Shown here: positions 25,178-32,904 of the stretch, piece by piece
How the letters are laid out: each line of letters opens with the position of its first letter
How positions within the stretch are numbered: the first letter of the stretch is position 1
Assembly: GCF_000687715.1 (NCBI RefSeq)
Contig: NZ_JHXD01000008.1
Location: 54,174 to 118,173 of the forward strand
DNA from: Xylanibacter ruminicola Ga6B6
GTDB lineage: Bacteria; Bacteroidota; Bacteroidia; Bacteroidales; Bacteroidaceae
Direction: 5' to 3'
Length of the DNA: 64,000 nucleotides
Position numbers and translations under genes: made by a program
Notes under the pieces: generated by a model
Databases searched by the model: none
What the model was told of the DNA's origin: nothing
Seen by the model: the letters and a program-made list of their open reading frames with translations, nothing else

Positions 25178-25993
25178 CTAAATCTTACCCTCGTTGACTG
25201 CATTAAACAGCAACTCCAAATTAACCTGAGTTTCAGCACTATCCTCCTTGCGTGGTGCAATCACGGCATTACCCTGCAGCGAAGGCTCGGCATAGAGCAC
25301 ATCGTCCATCTCGGCAGGCGTACGATACTCAAAGGTAAACTTCTCCTGGATATCAGCCACACTGGCATTCAGCAACAGCTTCTGTGGCGAGAGAATCAGG
25401 ATATGATCCAACAGCGATTCCACATCGTGCACCTGATGGGTTGAGATAATCAGCGTGCGATCGCCAGTCATATACTGGGTAACCACCTTACGGAACTGAC
25501 TCTTCGAAGGAATATCCAGTCCGTTGGTAGGCTCGTCCATCAGCAGCACACGAGTGTTTGTAGCCAAGGCAAAGGCCATAAACACCTTTTTCTTCTGTCC
25601 CATCGACAGGGCGTTCAGCTTCAGGTCGGTGGTCAGTTCAAAATCCTTCAAACAGCCCTCCAGTACGGTGGTGCTGAACAAAGGATAGAATGGACGGTTG
25701 ATTTTTACATACTCATCGAGAGACATAGCAGGCAGGTCGAACTCCTCAGGCACGATAAAGATATCCTGCAGCGTTTCAGGGCGACGCAGTTTGGTCTCGA
25801 TACCATCAAAGCTAACAGAACCCTTCTTGGGGCGCAGCAGTCCAGCAATCAGGTAAAGCAGTGTGCTCTTACCTGTACCGTTCTTACCCAACAAACCATA
25901 AATATTGTCCTGCTTCAGTTCCAGACTGAAATCATCGAATACCAGGTTCTTACCACCTGCGTACTTAAAACTGATGTTGTTTACCTCGATCAT
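25178..25993 (-). CDS. ABC transporter ATPase (YtrB-like)
   Basis: A 271-aa ATPase, first gene of the nine-gene operon. Motifs: Walker A GKNGTGKSTLL, signature region LSMGQKKKVFMAFAL (a degenerate LSGGQ with Met in place of Gly, seen in this YtrB/YhcH-like class), Walker B VLLMDEPTNGLD and switch histidine in ISTHQ. The C-terminal 60 residues extend beyond the ATPase core. It probably pairs with the two membrane proteins downstream. Confidence 0.9.
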   Translation of the reverse strand: MIEVNNISFKYAGGKNLVFDDFSLELKQDNIYGLLGKNGTGKSTLLYLIAGLLRPKKGSVSFDGIETKLRRPETLQDIFIVPEEFDLPAMSLDEYVKINRPFYPLFSTTVLEGCLKDFELTTDLKLNALSMGQKKKVFMAFALATNTRVLLMDEPTNGLDIPSKSQFRKVVTQYMTGDRTLIISTHQVHDVESLLDHILILSPQKLLLNASVADIQEKFTFEYRTPAEMDDVLYAEPSLQGNAVIAPRKEDSAETQVNLELLFNAVNEGKI

Positions 25994-26031
25994 AATTCTA
26001 TCTATTTTTAATGTTCAATGCTAAGTGTTAT

Positions 26032-26064
26032 AGTGTACCACCTTAATAGTACACTGCAAAAGTA
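26032..26064 (-). promoter_or_regulatory. Promoter with YtrA-like operator for the ABC operon
   Basis: An inverted repeat AGTGTAC-N10-GTACACT (26032-26038 and 26049-26055) abuts a minus-strand -7 box TACTTTTG (26057-26064). The expected start of transcription falls inside the operator, so binding would block initiation. Read as AGTGTA-N12-TACACT, it is nearly the operator I recall for Bacillus YtrA (13-bp spacer). The regulator encoded in this operon is of that subfamily. A CTTG at 26085-26088 (20-bp spacing) may be the -33 element. Confidence 0.65.
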
Positions 26065-26165
26065 GAATAAAAAACAATACGCTCCAAGCTTTTATGCAAA
26101 AATCTTCAATCTGTTAACACTATTTAGCACCCCACCCCTCGCGCGTACATAAATTATAAGCAGCG

Positions 26166-26308
26166 AGATAGTACGGCACTATCTATGAGATATCCGTAAC
26201 TTATCTGGTAGATATCCGGCACTTATCTGCCCACGAAGTTACGGTTACTATTAATGGTAGCGATTGCTACATTTAATGGTAGCAATTTTTCCCATTAAGG
26301 GTAACAAT
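26166..26308. repeat. Two blocks of three 22-bp palindromic units
   Basis: Block one is three units (26166-26187, 26188-26209, 26210-26231) each beginning AGATA and containing TATCT; the first has perfect 7-bp arms AGATAGT/ACTATCT. After 11 bp, exactly half a unit, block two has three units (26243-26264, 26265-26286, 26287-26308) around a TTAAT/TTAAG core with GGTAGC or GGTAAC arms. No CRISPR-like spacers are present; the whole unit is repeated imperfectly. Confidence 0.8.
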
Positions 26309-26333
26309 AGTAGCACAATGCAACACTGTAACA

Positions 26334-26490
26334 TACGACAGGAGAGAGAAAAAATATGGTCAAGATAGAACAAGTAATAGCTTATAAGATTATTTATATA
26401 TTATAATATATAAATAATTAATATATAATAATATTATTATAATAATAGATATTATACAACCATGACCAAACTTTTTTTCGTTCCTGTCGT
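26334..26490. repeat. Imperfect inverted repeat around an AT-rich core
   Basis: Arms of about 33 bp (left 26334-26366, right about 26458-26490) both read outward from TACGACAGGA and share an A-rich middle and TGGTCA. Between them about 91 bp is almost entirely A and T with many short palindromes. The structure sits between the divergent ABC operon and the DUF3987-like gene. It could be a large hairpin, an unwinding element or a regulator binding region. Confidence 0.7.
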
Positions 26491-26531
26491 AAAATTAGCG
26501 TTAAACTCTTGGTAGATTGAAATATTTTTTG

Positions 26532-26539
26532 TACCTTTG
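26532..26539 (+). promoter_or_regulatory. -7 promoter box of the DUF3987-like gene
   Basis: TACCTTTG lies 26 bp before the ATG at 26565; CTTG at 26508-26511 (20-bp spacer) is a plausible -33 element. The promoter starts about 40 bp to the right of the inverted repeat. Confidence 0.6.
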
Positions 26540-26564
26540 CAGTGTAATCTTAAAAGACTGAATA

Positions 26565-27977
26565 ATGACAAAAGAGACTAACTTAAATGACCGTTCAATC
26601 ATCGAACGACAGATGCTATTCGCAGGTAAAGAAATCGAGAAGCTGATGGATGTATATCCCTGCTTACGCGAGGTGTGCAAGGGCCTTAAAACCGAGGCCT
26701 TCCCTGCAGCCATGTTTGCATCGTCGGCCTTCCTAGGCACATTAATGACGCGTTGTACCTATCGCTTTTACCATCGCCCTCAGGAGTTGCGTCGCCTTAA
26801 CTATAGCGTATTCATCATTGGTGACCCTGGTTCAGGAAAATCGTTTGTAACCAATCTCTACGAACTTTTAGCCGGGCCTATCTGCAAAGTATCGAAGGAG
26901 GGGCAGAATGCCGAGAATCGCTATCGTCGCAAATACAAGGAGTGGCTGGACAACGGACAGAAAGGCGATGGCCCCCAGAAGCCCCAGGTAATTATCCGTA
27001 CCCACCCTGCCCGCACATCCAACAAAGTGTTTATCGAAGACATGAAGCATGCCGTTGAGATGGTGGATGGCCAGGAGATGCACCTGCACATGCTCTCGTT
27101 CGACACAGAGCTCGACAATGCCATCAATCAGCAGGGCGAGGCATGGAGCAACAAAACCTATCTGGAGTTAAAGGCTTTCCACAACGAGGAGGATGGACAG
27201 TTCTTCTCGAACTACGACTCAGAGCTTTGCAACTTCAATGTGTATTGGAACTTTGTTTATACAGGCACACCCCGCGCCCTGAAAAACAAGGTGAATGCCA
27301 ACAACGTAGGCAACGGATTCTCCACCCGTTTAGCAGCCATTCCCATGCCCTCAACCCACTTCGAGATGCTGAAACGTGAGGAGTTGGAAGATGCGAACGT
27401 AGAGCCTGAGGAGCACAAAACCCTGCGCATGTGGGCCGAACGATTAGACACCACCCATGGCGAGCTACCCATTAGCAAACTGGTAGAAAGCACCTACGAA
27501 TGGGCCAAGGAGCACATGGAAGAAGCCGAGGAGGAGCAGTCGAAAACCGACGAACTGTTGCTTAAGCGTGTACCCTACTATGGCATCGCCGTAAGCGTAC
27601 CTTTCATTATGATGCGCCATTGGGACGAGTGGCAGCAGCACCACACACTCACCCTCGACGATACCGACCTGTACTTATGCCGTTTGGCTATGAATATCCA
27701 GTTCGCATGCCAGCGCCATTTCTTTGGCAAATACTGGGATTACTACTTTATGCAGCAGGCCAACTGCATTAGCTACCCCACCCGCAAGCGCCACACCAAA
27801 CTGATGCGTTCGCGTTATAGTGTTCTACCAGATGAATTCAGCGTGTTCACCATTCAGGCACTGCTCGGCATCCCCCAGCGCAGTGCCGAGAAGATGATAG
27901 AGCGCTGGCTCAGCGATGGCTACATCAAACGCATAGAACCCGGCAGGTACCAAAAGCTGTATCTGGAACTCACATAA
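26565..27977 (+). CDS. DUF3987-like P-loop ATPase with C-terminal winged helix
   Basis: A 470-aa protein resembling the DUF3987 group of primase/helicase-like P-loop proteins common in Bacteroidetes mobile and chromosomal islands. Walker A is GDPGSGKS at residues 86-93. A Walker B-like strand is MLSFDTELD near 190. About 40 C-terminal residues (FTIQALLGIPQRSAEKMIERWL) look like a winged helix. The BT4734-like N-terminal domain often fused to this family is missing, and no HU or VirE-type partner gene is adjacent. A role in DNA metabolism is inferred from the family only. Its neighbours are metabolic, so it is an orphan here. Confidence 0.72.
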   Translation: MTKETNLNDRSIIERQMLFAGKEIEKLMDVYPCLREVCKGLKTEAFPAAMFASSAFLGTLMTRCTYRFYHRPQELRRLNYSVFIIGDPGSGKSFVTNLYELLAGPICKVSKEGQNAENRYRRKYKEWLDNGQKGDGPQKPQVIIRTHPARTSNKVFIEDMKHAVEMVDGQEMHLHMLSFDTELDNAINQQGEAWSNKTYLELKAFHNEEDGQFFSNYDSELCNFNVYWNFVYTGTPRALKNKVNANNVGNGFSTRLAAIPMPSTHFEMLKREELEDANVEPEEHKTLRMWAERLDTTHGELPISKLVESTYEWAKEHMEEAEEEQSKTDELLLKRVPYYGIAVSVPFIMMRHWDEWQQHHTLTLDDTDLYLCRLAMNIQFACQRHFFGKYWDYYFMQQANCISYPTRKRHTKLMRSRYSVLPDEFSVFTIQALLGIPQRSAEKMIERWLSDGYIKRIEPGRYQKLYLELT

Positions 27978-28068
27978 TTGCTTATTACAATTAAACTTTC
28001 TACCACTTACAACATCTAATATTTACAGCATTATCTAACAATTACAACTATATCAAACAAACAGTGAA

Positions 28069-30678
28069 ATGAAAAGGCTTTTAACTTTAACCATCGCGGC
28101 GATGATGGGGGCAAGTGTGTTTGCCCAGGTTAAGTATCCGTATCTGGATACAAAGTTATCAAACAAAGAGCGCGTTGAAAACTTGCTGAGTCTGCTCACA
28201 CCCGAGGAGAAGGTGGGACTGATGATGAACAAGTCGATCTCGATCGACCGTCTGGGCATCCCCAGCTACAACTGGTGGAGCGAGGCTTGTCATGGTGTGC
28301 GTCAGGATGGCTATACGGTTTATCCACAGCCTATCGGTATGGCTGCCGCCTTTAATGCACAGCTTTTCTACGATGTGTTCTCGCAGGTATCAGACGAGGC
28401 ACGTGCCAACTGGAACCGCACCGACCACAACGATCCCAAACTGTTTAACGTGCCCATGGGTGTTACCTACTATCCTGGTAACCCAGAGCTTACATTCTGG
28501 TGTCCGAATGTAAATATCTTCCGCGACCCACGTTGGGGACGTGGCCAGGAAACCTGTGGTGAGGACCCCTATCTGAATGCCGTATTAGGTGTACAGACCG
28601 TGCTGGGTATGCAGGGCAACAACGACAAATACTTCAAGACCCACGCCTGTGCCAAGCACTATGCCGTACATAGCGGACCAGAGCCCCTGCGCCACTCTAT
28701 GAACGTAGAGCCAACCAACCGCGACCTTTGGGAAACTTACCTGCCAGCCTTTAAGGCACTGGTAAAGAAGGGCAATGTGCGCGAGGTGATGTGCGCCTAC
28801 CAGCGTTTCGAGGGTAAGCCCTGCTGCACCAGCGACCGTTTGTTGATTGATATTCTGCGTAACAAGTGGGGCTACGACGCCATCGTACTGACCGACTGCG
28901 ACGCTATCAACAACTTCTTTAATCGTGGACAACACGAAACCCATAAGGATGGACTCTCTGCATCTGTTGATGCTGTGCTGAATGGTACCGACCTGGAGTG
29001 CGGTAAGGTATTCATGTCGCTGGTTGAGGGACTGAAGAAAGGTCTTATCAAGGAGAGCGATCTCGACGACCACCTGCGTAAGACCCTGATGGGCCGCTTT
29101 GAGCTGGGTATGTTCGACCCTGCCGATATGCTGCCTTGGGCCAAACTGGGTGCCGATGTGATTAGCAGCGAGAAGAACGATGCGATGGCTGTTCAGGCCG
29201 CACGCGAATCGATGGTACTGCTGGAGAACAAGGCTGGCATCCTGCCACTCTCAAAGAGCATCAAGACACTGGCTGTGCTTGGTCCTAATGCCGACGATGT
29301 GAACATGCTGAACGGTAACTATGGTGGCACACCTACCGCCGCCCACCAGCACTCACTGCTCTCAGGTATCAAGGCTGCAGTGCCCGGCGCTAAGATTATC
29401 TACAACAAGGCCTGCGAGCTGAACGACGAATATACCACTATCCACCACCTGCAGGACTTTAACGATGGCAAGGGAGTGAAGGTGGAGTTCTGGAATAATC
29501 GTGAACTCGAAGGCGAACCCGCCAAGACTGATTACTACAACGAGCTTAACTTCTCGACCTTTGGCGCCTGGGGATTTGCCCAGGGCGTGAATCGCGACAC
29601 CCTCAGTGTTCGCATCAGCGGTAAGTACACATCTACCTTTACTGGCGAGATGAAGTACACCCTGACCACCGACAACGGCTACGTGCTGAAGGTGAATGGC
29701 GAAGTAGTAGAAGAGGCTCAAGGTGGTGGTCGTCGTGGTTTCTTCGGATTTGGCCGTAAGCCCCAGTACAAGTCGTTCCCTGTCGAGGCTGGCAAGACCT
29801 ACGATGTAGTGATTGAGTACAAGCACGGTAACGGACAGTTTGCCATGCTGCGTGGCGATATCTGCGAGCGCAACCTTGTTGACTTTACCGACCTGGCCAA
29901 CCAGGTGAAGGAGGCTGATGCTATCGTAATTATCGGTGGTATCTCGGCCCAGATGGAAGGCGAAGGTGGCGACAAGCAGGACATCGAACTGCCAAAAGTT
30001 CAGCAGATGTTAGTAAAGGCTATGCATAAGACTGGTAAGCCTGTTATCTTTGTAAACTGCTCTGGTTCAGCCATTGCCTTTGGTAGTGTTGAGGGCGAGT
30101 ACGATGCGCTGTTACAGGCCTGGTACGCTGGTCAGGGTGGAGCCAAGGCTTTGGCCGAGGTACTGTTTGGCGATTACAACCCTGGTGGAAAACTGCCAGT
30201 AACCTTCTATCGCTCTAACAACGATCTGCCCGACTTCCTCGACTACTCGATGAAGAATCGCACCTATCGTTACTTTACAGGTGTGCCTCAGTATGCATTC
30301 GGCTACGGTCTGAGCTACACCACTTTTAATGTAGGCGATGCCAAGATTTCAGCCAAACAGATGAAGAAGAATGGTAAGGTAACCCTGACCGTGCCTGTAA
30401 CCAACACTGGCAAGCGCGAGGGAACTGAGACTGTTCAGGTATATGTAAAGCGCCTCGACGATGCAGGCGCACCAATCAAGGCCCTGAAGGGTTTCCAGAA
30501 GTTGAACCTGAAGGCAGGTGAGACACAGAAGGCCACCATCACACTGGACGGCGAAGCATTCGAGTACTACGACGAGATGATCGACGAACTGGCCACAAAG
30601 GCAGGTCGCTATCAGATTCTTTACGGCACCTCATCAATGGATAAGGACCTGAAAACCATCGATTTTGTAGTTAAGTAA
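28069..30678 (+). CDS. GH3 glycosidase with PA14 insertion (beta-xylosidase-like)
   Basis: A secreted 869-aa family 3 glycoside hydrolase. The signal peptide ends near 20 (ASVFAQ). The N-terminal barrel has the nucleophile D276 in AIVLTDCDAINNF. A PA14-like domain (about 465-595) is inserted in the second domain, and a fibronectin III-like C terminus contains TYRYFTGVPQYAFGYGLSYTTF. The sequence style (CGEDPYLN, YAVHSGPE, NGTDLECG) is that of beta-xylosidase/arabinosidase GH3 enzymes. It is not part of a SusCD cluster here. It ends one base before the convergent NAD kinase gene. Confidence 0.88.
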   Translation: MKRLLTLTIAAMMGASVFAQVKYPYLDTKLSNKERVENLLSLLTPEEKVGLMMNKSISIDRLGIPSYNWWSEACHGVRQDGYTVYPQPIGMAAAFNAQLFYDVFSQVSDEARANWNRTDHNDPKLFNVPMGVTYYPGNPELTFWCPNVNIFRDPRWGRGQETCGEDPYLNAVLGVQTVLGMQGNNDKYFKTHACAKHYAVHSGPEPLRHSMNVEPTNRDLWETYLPAFKALVKKGNVREVMCAYQRFEGKPCCTSDRLLIDILRNKWGYDAIVLTDCDAINNFFNRGQHETHKDGLSASVDAVLNGTDLECGKVFMSLVEGLKKGLIKESDLDDHLRKTLMGRFELGMFDPADMLPWAKLGADVISSEKNDAMAVQAARESMVLLENKAGILPLSKSIKTLAVLGPNADDVNMLNGNYGGTPTAAHQHSLLSGIKAAVPGAKIIYNKACELNDEYTTIHHLQDFNDGKGVKVEFWNNRELEGEPAKTDYYNELNFSTFGAWGFAQGVNRDTLSVRISGKYTSTFTGEMKYTLTTDNGYVLKVNGEVVEEAQGGGRRGFFGFGRKPQYKSFPVEAGKTYDVVIEYKHGNGQFAMLRGDICERNLVDFTDLANQVKEADAIVIIGGISAQMEGEGGDKQDIELPKVQQMLVKAMHKTGKPVIFVNCSGSAIAFGSVEGEYDALLQAWYAGQGGAKALAEVLFGDYNPGGKLPVTFYRSNNDLPDFLDYSMKNRTYRYFTGVPQYAFGYGLSYTTFNVGDAKISAKQMKKNGKVTLTVPVTNTGKREGTETVQVYVKRLDDAGAPIKALKGFQKLNLKAGETQKATITLDGEAFEYYDEMIDELATKAGRYQILYGTSSMDKDLKTIDFVVK

Positions 30679-31563
30679 TCAGCGGGTATCAGCACCCCAC
30701 ATCATTTTTTCACGAAGGGTGTTGAAATAGCGATGATCTGAACGCTTAACAACCTTGATATCAAAGGGGGCACGACGGAGCACAATCCTCGTGCCTTCTT
30801 TGCATTTCTCCGATCGGCCGTCGATTGCCACCAGGAAGTTATGCGAGCGACTCTCTACATCCAGTTCGATAACAGACGAATCGGCCAGCACAATGGGGCG
30901 CACATTCAGCGAGTGAGGCGCAACAGCCGTCATCGAGAACACCTTGGTACCTGGCACAATGATTGGTCCGCCATTAGAGAGCGAGTAAGCCGTTGAACCA
31001 GTAGGTGTAGAAATCACCAGTCCATCAGCCTGATAGGTATTAAGATACTGTCCGTTAACACTGGCACGTATCGAAATCATCGATGCCGTATCGCGTTTCA
31101 GGATGGCTACATCGTTCAGGGCATAGCTGCACTCGCCCAGAGGCGCACCATCAGCCTCAACCTGTATCAGCGCACGACTCTCAACGGCATAATCATCGTT
31201 ATACAATGCACGCAAGCAGTGCTCGATATCATCAGGACTGATATCGGCCAGGAAGCCCAATCGGCCCATATTTACGCCTAAGATGGGGATATTCTTCTTG
31301 CCCACACGGCAAGCCGCCTTCAGGAATGTACCATCGCCACCCATCGAAATCACAAAGTCGGCATCAAAGTTATTGTCAGAGAATACCTTAGTAGCCTTCA
31401 CGTCCAAGCGCTGATGATCCTTCAGGAAGTAATAGTACTCCATGTCTACGTAGAGCTCTGCGCCATAGTTGGCAATCGTCGAGAGCACCTTCTGGATACT
31501 GGCCGATTTGCGGGCCTGATAAATATTGCCCAATAGGGCAAACCTGAGTTTTCGATGTTCCAT
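30679..31563 (-). CDS. nadK: NAD kinase
   Basis: ATP-dependent phosphorylation of NAD to NADP. The 294-aa protein has GGDGT at residues 75-79, NDVAILKRD, and the TYQADGLVISTPTGSTAYSLSNGGPI block that binds NAD. The start was placed at 31563 because the upstream in-frame extension runs through the divergent promoter region and a 9-bp repeat. A -7-like box TATCTTTG (31582-31589, minus) is 18 bp upstream. Confidence 0.95.
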   Translation of the reverse strand: MEHRKLRFALLGNIYQARKSASIQKVLSTIANYGAELYVDMEYYYFLKDHQRLDVKATKVFSDNNFDADFVISMGGDGTFLKAACRVGKKNIPILGVNMGRLGFLADISPDDIEHCLRALYNDDYAVESRALIQVEADGAPLGECSYALNDVAILKRDTASMISIRASVNGQYLNTYQADGLVISTPTGSTAYSLSNGGPIIVPGTKVFSMTAVAPHSLNVRPIVLADSSVIELDVESRSHNFLVAIDGRSEKCKEGTRIVLRRAPFDIKVVKRSDHRYFNTLREKMMWGADTR

Positions 31564-31593
31564 TCTTGTATCTTTTGGGTGCAAAGATATAAA

Positions 31594-31620
31594 AATTCGT
31601 GCAATTCGTGTAATTCGTGC
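31594..31620. repeat. Three 9-bp direct repeats (AATTCGTGC type)
   Basis: AATTCGTGC, AATTCGTGT and AATTCGTGC follow each other without gaps, centred between the divergent -7 boxes of nadK (31582-31589, minus) and the DJ-1 gene (TATCTTTG, 31632-31639, plus). They occupy the place where both -33 elements would be expected. Confidence 0.7.
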
Positions 31621-31669
31621 CAAAAAATTTGTATCTTTGCCGTCAGAATAACAAATTATCGTTAATATT

Positions 31670-32242
31670 ATGGCAAAAGTTTATGTTTTCCTAGCAGAAG
31701 GTTTCGAGGATGTAGAGGCCTTGATTCCTATAGACGTATTACGTCGCGGAGGTGTTGATGTAACCACCGTTAGCATCTCTGAGTTTCCTTTGGTAACATC
31801 GGCTCACGGTGTGAATATCGAGGCCGACATCCTGTTTGAGCAGGGCGAGTTCGATAATGCCGACCTGCTGATGCTGCCAGGCGGCATGCCAGGCGCCAGC
31901 AACCTGTTTAACCACGCAGGTTTGCGCGATGCCCTGATGGCACAGTTCCAGGCCGGCAAGAAGATATCAGCCATCTGTGCAGCCCCAGGCGTAGTGCTCG
32001 CCCCACTGGGTATCCTTGAGGGTAAGCAGGCCACTTGCTATCCCGGCTTTGAGAAAGCTTTAGCCGAGAATGGCGCCAGCTATACAGGCAATCTGGTAAC
32101 CGTTGATGGCAACGTAACCACTGCCGAGGGTCCTGCAGCAGCTTTCCCATACGCTTACGAGCTGCTCGGACAGTTGGTTGACAAGCAGACTGCCGACCAG
32201 ATTGCCGAGGGTATGCGCTTTAAACATTTAATGCAGAAATAA
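31670..32242 (+). CDS. DJ-1/PfpI (YajL-like) family protein
   Basis: A 190-aa flavodoxin-like protein of the DJ-1 group, linked to protein deglycation and oxidative stress response. Seen: [22 protein letters not shown] with the conserved Glu, [13 protein letters not shown], the nucleophile-elbow cysteine in [15 protein letters not shown] and [14 protein letters not shown]. Its stop codon overlaps the ispD start by one base (TAATG), so translation is coupled. Confidence 0.9.
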   Translation: MAKVYVFLAEGFEDVEALIPIDVLRRGGVDVTTVSISEFPLVTSAHGVNIEADILFEQGEFDNADLLMLPGGMPGASNLFNHAGLRDALMAQFQAGKKISAICAAPGVVLAPLGILEGKQATCYPGFEKALAENGASYTGNLVTVDGNVTTAEGPAAAFPYAYELLGQLVDKQTADQIAEGMRFKHLMQK

Positions 32243-32904
32243 TGGATTATATTATCATAGTAGCAGGCGGTAAGGGCTTGCGCATGGGATCGGATATCCC
32301 TAAGCAGTTCCTGCCCATTGGTGGCAAGCCCGTACTGATGCGCACACTGGAGCGATTCCGCGAGTACTCTAAGGACATCCATATTATTCTGGTATTACCC
32401 GAAGCCCAGCAGGCCTATTGGCACGAGCTGTGCCAGGAGTACCATTTCGACGTGGAGTACACCTTGGCTAATGGCGGCCAGACACGTTTCCACTCCGTAC
32501 AGAACGGACTGGCCAAGGTGCCCGATGATGCCATCGGCGTGGTAGGTGTGCACGATGGTGTGCGCCCCTTCCCCAGCATTGAGGTGATTCGTAATTGCTA
32601 TACGACAGCAAGAGAAAAAAAAGCTGTCATCCCAGTCATCCCCGTTGTCGAGACCGTTCGCCATCTTGAAGGCGACCAATCCAAAACGGTACCTCGCGAT
32701 GCCTATCGACTGGTGCAGACACCTCAGACCTTCGACATACAACTGCTGAAGGCAGCCAACCGCCAGCCCTATAACGATGGCTTTACTGATGATGCCTCGG
32801 TAGTTGAAGCATTCGGCTACAACATCACCTTGGTTGAAGGCAACCGCGAAAACATCAAGATTACCACTCCCTACGATTTAAAAATCGCAGAGGTTCTTAT
32901 ATAA
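32242..32904 (+). CDS. ispD: 2-C-methyl-D-erythritol 4-phosphate cytidylyltransferase
   Basis: Third step of the non-mevalonate isoprenoid pathway: CTP plus MEP to CDP-ME. The 220-aa protein has the nucleotide-binding motif [25 protein letters not shown] at the N terminus, [17 protein letters not shown] and [12 protein letters not shown]. Start and stop each overlap a neighbour by one base, placing DJ-1, ispD and recG on one tightly coupled operon. Confidence 0.96.
   Translation: MDYIIIVAGGKGLRMGSDIPKQFLPIGGKPVLMRTLERFREYSKDIHIILVLPEAQQAYWHELCQEYHFDVEYTLANGGQTRFHSVQNGLAKVPDDAIGVVGVHDGVRPFPSIEVIRNCYTTAREKKAVIPVIPVVETVRHLEGDQSKTVPRDAYRLVQTPQTFDIQLLKAANRQPYNDGFTDDASVVEAFGYNITLVEGNRENIKITTPYDLKIAEVLI

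Noticed and set aside
26166..26308. CRISPR array
   Set aside because: There are no unique spacers, the repeats are imperfect and contiguous, and no cas genes are present.
26334..26490. Chromosomal origin oriC
   Set aside because: No DnaA-box cluster was noticed and dnaA, dnaN and similar genes are absent nearby; the AT core alone is not enough.
26334..26490. Insertion sequence ends or miniature transposon
   Set aside because: No target-site duplication was seen next to the arms and there is no transposase; a decayed element cannot be fully excluded.
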